Shown here: positions 60,495 to 64,000 of the stretch, in pieces
Layout: the number at the start of each line of letters is the position of its first letter
Numbering within the stretch: the stretch's first letter is position 1
Assembly: GCF_009727055.1 (NCBI RefSeq)
Contig: NC_052354.1
Span: 43,700,010-43,764,009, forward strand
Source of the DNA: Benincasa hispida
Lineage: Eukaryota > Streptophyta > Magnoliopsida > Cucurbitales > Cucurbitaceae
Direction of reading: 5' to 3'
Length of the DNA: 64,000 nucleotides
Translations under genes and position numbers: made by a program
The notes under the pieces: generated by a model
What the model was told of the DNA's origin: nothing
Seen by the model: only the letters and a program-made list of their open reading frames with translations
Database searches by the model: none

Positions 60495-61060
60495 AGGGTG
60501 TTCATGAGTTGGATTGGGTTGAGTTGAAAGACTTTTTAGACCCAACCCAATTGTTCGGGTTGTAAATTTTTTCAACTCAAATGACCCTTATTAAAAAATG
60601 AACCCAACCCAACCCAACCATGAAATATTTGGGTTGGGTTGGTTCGAGTTAATCGAGTCATTTATTTAAAATTTTGTTCTAAAAAGAAGCAAAACGTAAA
60701 TGTGTAAAAATCTAATTTAATTGTTTTTATATATTGAATTAAGACAAACAATTCAATTTCAATTTATATAGTAAAAATTTTCTTTCTAAAGTACAAAGAA
60801 ACTATCTTTAAGAGTTGTTGAAAAATAAATTATTCAAAAAATATTAGAATTAAATAAAATTAAAACCAATATATGTATAAACAATTGTGTTATAAGTAAT
60901 AAAAAAATATATATTTTAAAATTAATAATAAATTCGGATTGGTTCGGGTTGGTTTGGGTAAACCCATAAACCAACCCAGCCTATAAAATTTTCATTTATT
61001 TGAATCCAATCCAACTCAAATGAGTTGATAACCTAATCCAAACCGCACAAGTTTGATTGA
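60495..61060. repeat. GGGTTGG-rich MITE-like repeat
   Basis: It opens GGTGTTCATGAGTTGGATTG, holds repeated TTGGGTTGGGTTGG and CCCAACCCAACC words in both orientations, and closes near CCAATCCAACTCAAATGAG. The two ends are inverted relatives and there is no coding. A decayed copy lies at 49077. Confidence 0.6.
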
Positions 61061-61432
61061 TTCTTGGATTATCAAGTTTTTATTAAAACTTAGGGCATTC
61101 TGTCGGGACCTATGTGGAAAATTCAAAAAAAAAATATTGGAAAATTCAATTTTGAGGTGAAATATTGGAAAATTAAAAAAAAAAAAAATTATGGTAAAAG
61201 AAGAAAACTTTCATTGAGCTAGCTAATTGCTAAAAAAAAATAGAAAAGTCCATGAAATTTTCGAAATTTCGAAAATTCTGAGAAATTGAGTAAAAATCGA
61301 AATTTGCCCAATAAAAAATTTGAAAATATAACGATTTCTTGGGAGTGAAATTAAATTCTTAAAAATCTTTTTAAAAGATCAATCGGATGAATTTTCATAA
61401 TCCCACTCGGATTCGTCCTTGTTATCCCCAAC

Positions 61433-61440
61433 TTATAAAA
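61433..61440 (+). promoter_or_regulatory. TATA box of the small C2-domain gene
   Basis: TTATAAAA 63 bp before the ATG at 61503, the right distance for a short leader. It also argues against any start upstream of 61440. Confidence 0.55.
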
Positions 61441-61502
61441 ACACCAACAGAAACAGATTCCCAAATCGTAATCCCAAAATCAAAAGTTCTGAGTTCACCA
61501 AA

Positions 61503-62066
61503 ATGCCAATCGATTACAGAGTATTCGATTTAAACATCACCTGCGCCGAAGGAATCAAAGGAGTTCTAAATTTCACCAATTTTTTCTTCAAATCTAAGGT
61601 CTACGCGGCGGTTTCCATCATCGGAATCTCTCCGGCCACCCAAGAAACGCCGCTGGCGAAGTACTTCGGCAAAAATCCGGTGTGGAATTTTTGGATGAGG
61701 TTCTATTTGGAGGAATCGAAGCTACAAGAAAATGCCCTAACTCTGAAGATTCAACTGAGGCGAAAGCGAACATTTGGAAGAGATGAAGACATTGCTGAAG
61801 CTTCGATTCCATTGAGAAATCTTTTAAATGACAATGAGAATGTGACGGATGAAAATTACATTTCCTCTTTTCTGCACTCGAAGTCCGGTGGCCGCCGTGG
61901 TTTGTTGTATTTTTCGTATTGTTTCAGCCGGACTTACCCTGCATCCGCCGCAGGTGACGACGGTGGTGTGGTGGCTCCGCCGTCGGCATTAGAACGCCGC
62001 CCCCTTGCGCACCGCCGTGGTTGTAGTTTTGGGTTTCTTAATCCATTTTCAATTTTTTTTTGGTAG
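61503..62066 (+). CDS. Divergent SRC2-type C2-domain protein, 187 aa
   Basis: Single-exon frame starting MPIDYRVFDLNITCAEGIKG, the same opening layout as the SRC2-like gene at 50971, with a C2 domain over about residues 1-145 and VYAAVSI, NPVWNFWMRF and GLLYFSYCF matching the family core. The calcium-loop Asp26 of the neighbour is replaced by Lys32 (KSKVYAAV) and Asp54 by Asn58 (KNPVWN), so calcium binding is doubtful. The long Pro/Gly/Tyr tail is absent; instead there is a short basic stretch (ERRPLAHRRGC) and an aromatic end (FLNPFSIFFW). It is probably a membrane-associated C2 protein from an old local duplication. Expression is unproven; frame and TATA placement support a real gene. Confidence 0.75.
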   Translation: MPIDYRVFDLNITCAEGIKGVLNFTNFFFKSKVYAAVSIIGISPATQETPLAKYFGKNPVWNFWMRFYLEESKLQENALTLKIQLRRKRTFGRDEDIAEASIPLRNLLNDNENVTDENYISSFLHSKSGGRRGLLYFSYCFSRTYPASAAGDDGGVVAPPSALERRPLAHRRGCSFGFLNPFSIFFW

Positions 62067-62234
62067 GAATAAAAAAAACACACACACAATGAGCAAACAC
62101 TATTACCAGTTAATCATAGGAGATGAGGACCTAAATGATTCAAAAGAATGGGTCCTTACCATAATGATCTCACTAGAACTTGATTTAATAAACTTATCAG
62201 ACATCGAGACAATAAATTAGAAATAGTCTAGAGA

Positions 62235-62430
62235 AGAGATAGACCACGATGGGTAAATTTAGATTAATATTATTGTTTTTAAAACTATTTTAAAAAATAT
62301 TGTAGTTTCACATAAATTTAAAGAAATATTGTAGTTTTTCTTTTAATTTCAGTATGTCGGGTTTTCAAAAGAAGTCGAGTGTTCAAAACTCGACAAGGGT
62401 AAGTTGAGTGTTGAACACTCGACTTTTTCA
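62235..62430 (-). repeat. MULE terminal repeat, second copy
   Basis: Matches 15430-15650 in the same orientation: ATTAATATTATTGTTTTTAA words, then hairpins of GTCGAGTGTTCAAAACTCGAC type at 62374-62425. It lies about 170 bp past the end of the C2 gene. Confidence 0.6.
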
Positions 62431-62689
62431 TTTTATTGTTTTAATATTCAACATTCCTTTTTCATTTTATTATTTATTATATTTGACCTCCATTTGTTAT
62501 TATTTTCGATCATCATTTTCTTAACTCTAATAATAATATATTACCATCAATCCTTAACTTAACTCTAAAAAATATCATAAAAAATAATATCTCATTCATG
62601 TTTTCTTCCATAATTTAAAAATAATAAAATGTAAATTAAAATATTCATATTTATACACTATTACTCATTCGTTTAAAAATAATTTTAAA

Positions 62690-63381
62690 AAATCAATGTA
62701 TCCCACAAGGCGGGCGTTGTCGATTTCGATCTGATTGTCATTGTCGACTTCAAACTTGAGATTGCTCTGGTTCCTCTTGATGTTGCTTTGGTACTTCTAT
62801 AGAATATTCATAATCCTCTCCACGACCGTGGGCATGTCCATGCACGTATGAAAACAATGGACCAGCCTCTGAATCATAATATTTTGAACCAAATATTGGC
62901 ATCATCATCATTGGATCAACATAATCAGTTTGGCTCTGCCTCTGCATCATAGGGGGCAATTCTTCCACATTGTGGGCAACCTCCTCAAACTCATCTTCTT
63001 CTACTCGAACAGGTCCCTTACGTCTAGAAACTGGTATAAGAACACTAGGTATATCGTACATATAATGTATCTCCTCCATATAGCTCTCGTTGTTACTACA
63101 TATAGTAAAAACCTGGTTCGGATCATTTGCAACATCAGGGAGTCTACAATTGTTCAATCTTTGTGAATTATAAAACAATTAGACAATATTTAAAATACAT
63201 TTAAATTAAAAATAATTAGATAATATTTAATTATATACTAGATGACCACAGCTGCTCTCGGACGAGTAACATAGCGCCTTGTAATATCATTATACCAGTT
63301 GATGTAGTTTTGAGTGACATCCCTATCAAACTGCTCAATAGAAACCTCCATTGCAATAAACCCTGCACGATAGTGTCATTG
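62690..63381 (-). pseudogene. MULE C-terminal part, second copy, truncated
   Basis: Minus-strand frames parallel to 15803-16515, including VSIEQFDRDVTQNYINWYND (about 63290-63350) and a 142-residue frame at 62750-63178 (DVANDPNQV, HYMYDIPS, acidic DEFEEVAHNVEEL). The QNYINW segment weakly resembles plant-mobile-domain tails. There is a stop between the two parts. The copy ends near 63381, where an unrelated retrotransposon leader begins. It shows the uninterrupted state of the site where the solo LTR (16516-20477) went into the first copy. Confidence 0.65.
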
Positions 63382-64000
63382 ATGACATGCAGAAATGCAT
63401 GCCATCTTAGTCCTTTTACTTAGAATTATGAAGGTTGTTAGGCAGAAATTGCGTCGATCATGATAGGAATTCACGAGAATATGAGTTTGCGTCGATCAAC
63501 ATGTTCCTAAGTCTCTACTCTTGTCCTATGCGATGATGCAAAATGCATAAAAGTAAAGTGACTGCATACAATCGTATCCTATCTCTAGGATGCATGCGAT
63601 GCGTTAATAACAAATAGTGCTCATTCCTAAGCACCTATCTCTTTGTATTATGAGTTTCTAATCTGGCTCTTCCGAGCCTAGATTCTGACTTGACCTTCTC
63701 AAGCTTAGATCCTGTCCTTAGACTACCCTCCGAGTATCCTTAATGGACGAATGAAGCATACATATATTAAAACATCGCATAAACTTCGTTGACCTAAGAT
63801 TGTTACTACCTAGTGAACAATGCATACCTTGCTTAATGCATCCAACCACTTACCCTCTTGGGTAGTTGATTGTTGCTGACTTCACTCACAGACAAGCAAT
63901 GCATTGCCTATAGACAGCATTGCCACAGCTTCACACTAAGCAAATAAGGTTACTCACACACCTCTGCAACGCACACACCTCTGCGGTACGTTTGCTACAT
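63382..64000 (+). mobile_element. LTR-retrotransposon leader fragment at the right edge
   Basis: Reverse-complement relative of the leader at 38915-39480: shared words include CTAGGATGCATGCGATG (about 63586) and TCATTCCTAAGCACC (about 63630). No coding frame. The element continues beyond the window. Confidence 0.55.

Noticed and set aside
60495..61060. GGGTTGG-rich tract as telomeric repeat
   Set aside because: It lacks the TTTAGGG unit and occurs in both orientations within a MITE-like block.

Overview
This is a plant nuclear window. The evidence is spliced genes with GT-AG introns, AT-rich intergenic DNA, Copia LTR retrotransposons primed by initiator-Met tRNA, MULE, PIF/Harbinger and CACTA remnants, and plant gene families (a PWWP/PDP chromatin protein and SRC2-type C2 proteins). 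The style of the short repeats makes a dicot of the Cucurbitaceae my best guess, but that is inference.

Layout. 1-5.1 kb: 5' part of a minus-strand Copia element (gag/protease remnant, long leader, primer site, 1.79-kb LTR). 5.1-12.1 kb: intact two-exon PWWP-domain gene. 12-15.4 kb: AT-rich intergenic DNA with small transposons. 15.4-46.3 kb: what appears to be one old minus-strand MULE cut into pieces by nested LTR elements. They include a solo LTR inside a solo LTR (both with target-site duplications), a truncated Copia element and a further 2.2-kb LTR. Inside this block lies an inverted repeat with arms of about 8.8 and 8.6 kb (21331-30108 and 30272-38888). It ends at an N gap, and its right arm is riddled with single-base indels, so it may be an assembly product. 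46.4-48.5 kb: another solo LTR. 50.8-51.8 kb: intact SRC2-like C2 gene. 52-55 kb: MITE and fold-back repeats. 55.2-58.4 kb: decayed PIF/Harbinger element with both of its genes. 59.1-59.8 kb: CACTA remnant. 61.4-62.1 kb: small divergent C2 gene, probably a paralogue of the SRC2 gene. 62.2-64 kb: end of a second MULE copy, truncated by a retrotransposon leader.

Only three host genes look intact: the PWWP gene and the two C2 genes. The rest is mobile-element DNA in decay.

The most unusual signal is a family of arrays of 16-bp palindromes with a CGATCG centre. They lie at a similar distance (about 0.35-0.7 kb) from the 3' end of four LTRs of two families, and also in two leader-like blocks. Different array members are different perfect palindromes (CTAAACGATCGTTTAG, CTACACGATCGTGTAG, CTAAGCGATCGCTTAG), so paired changes appear to preserve self-complementarity.
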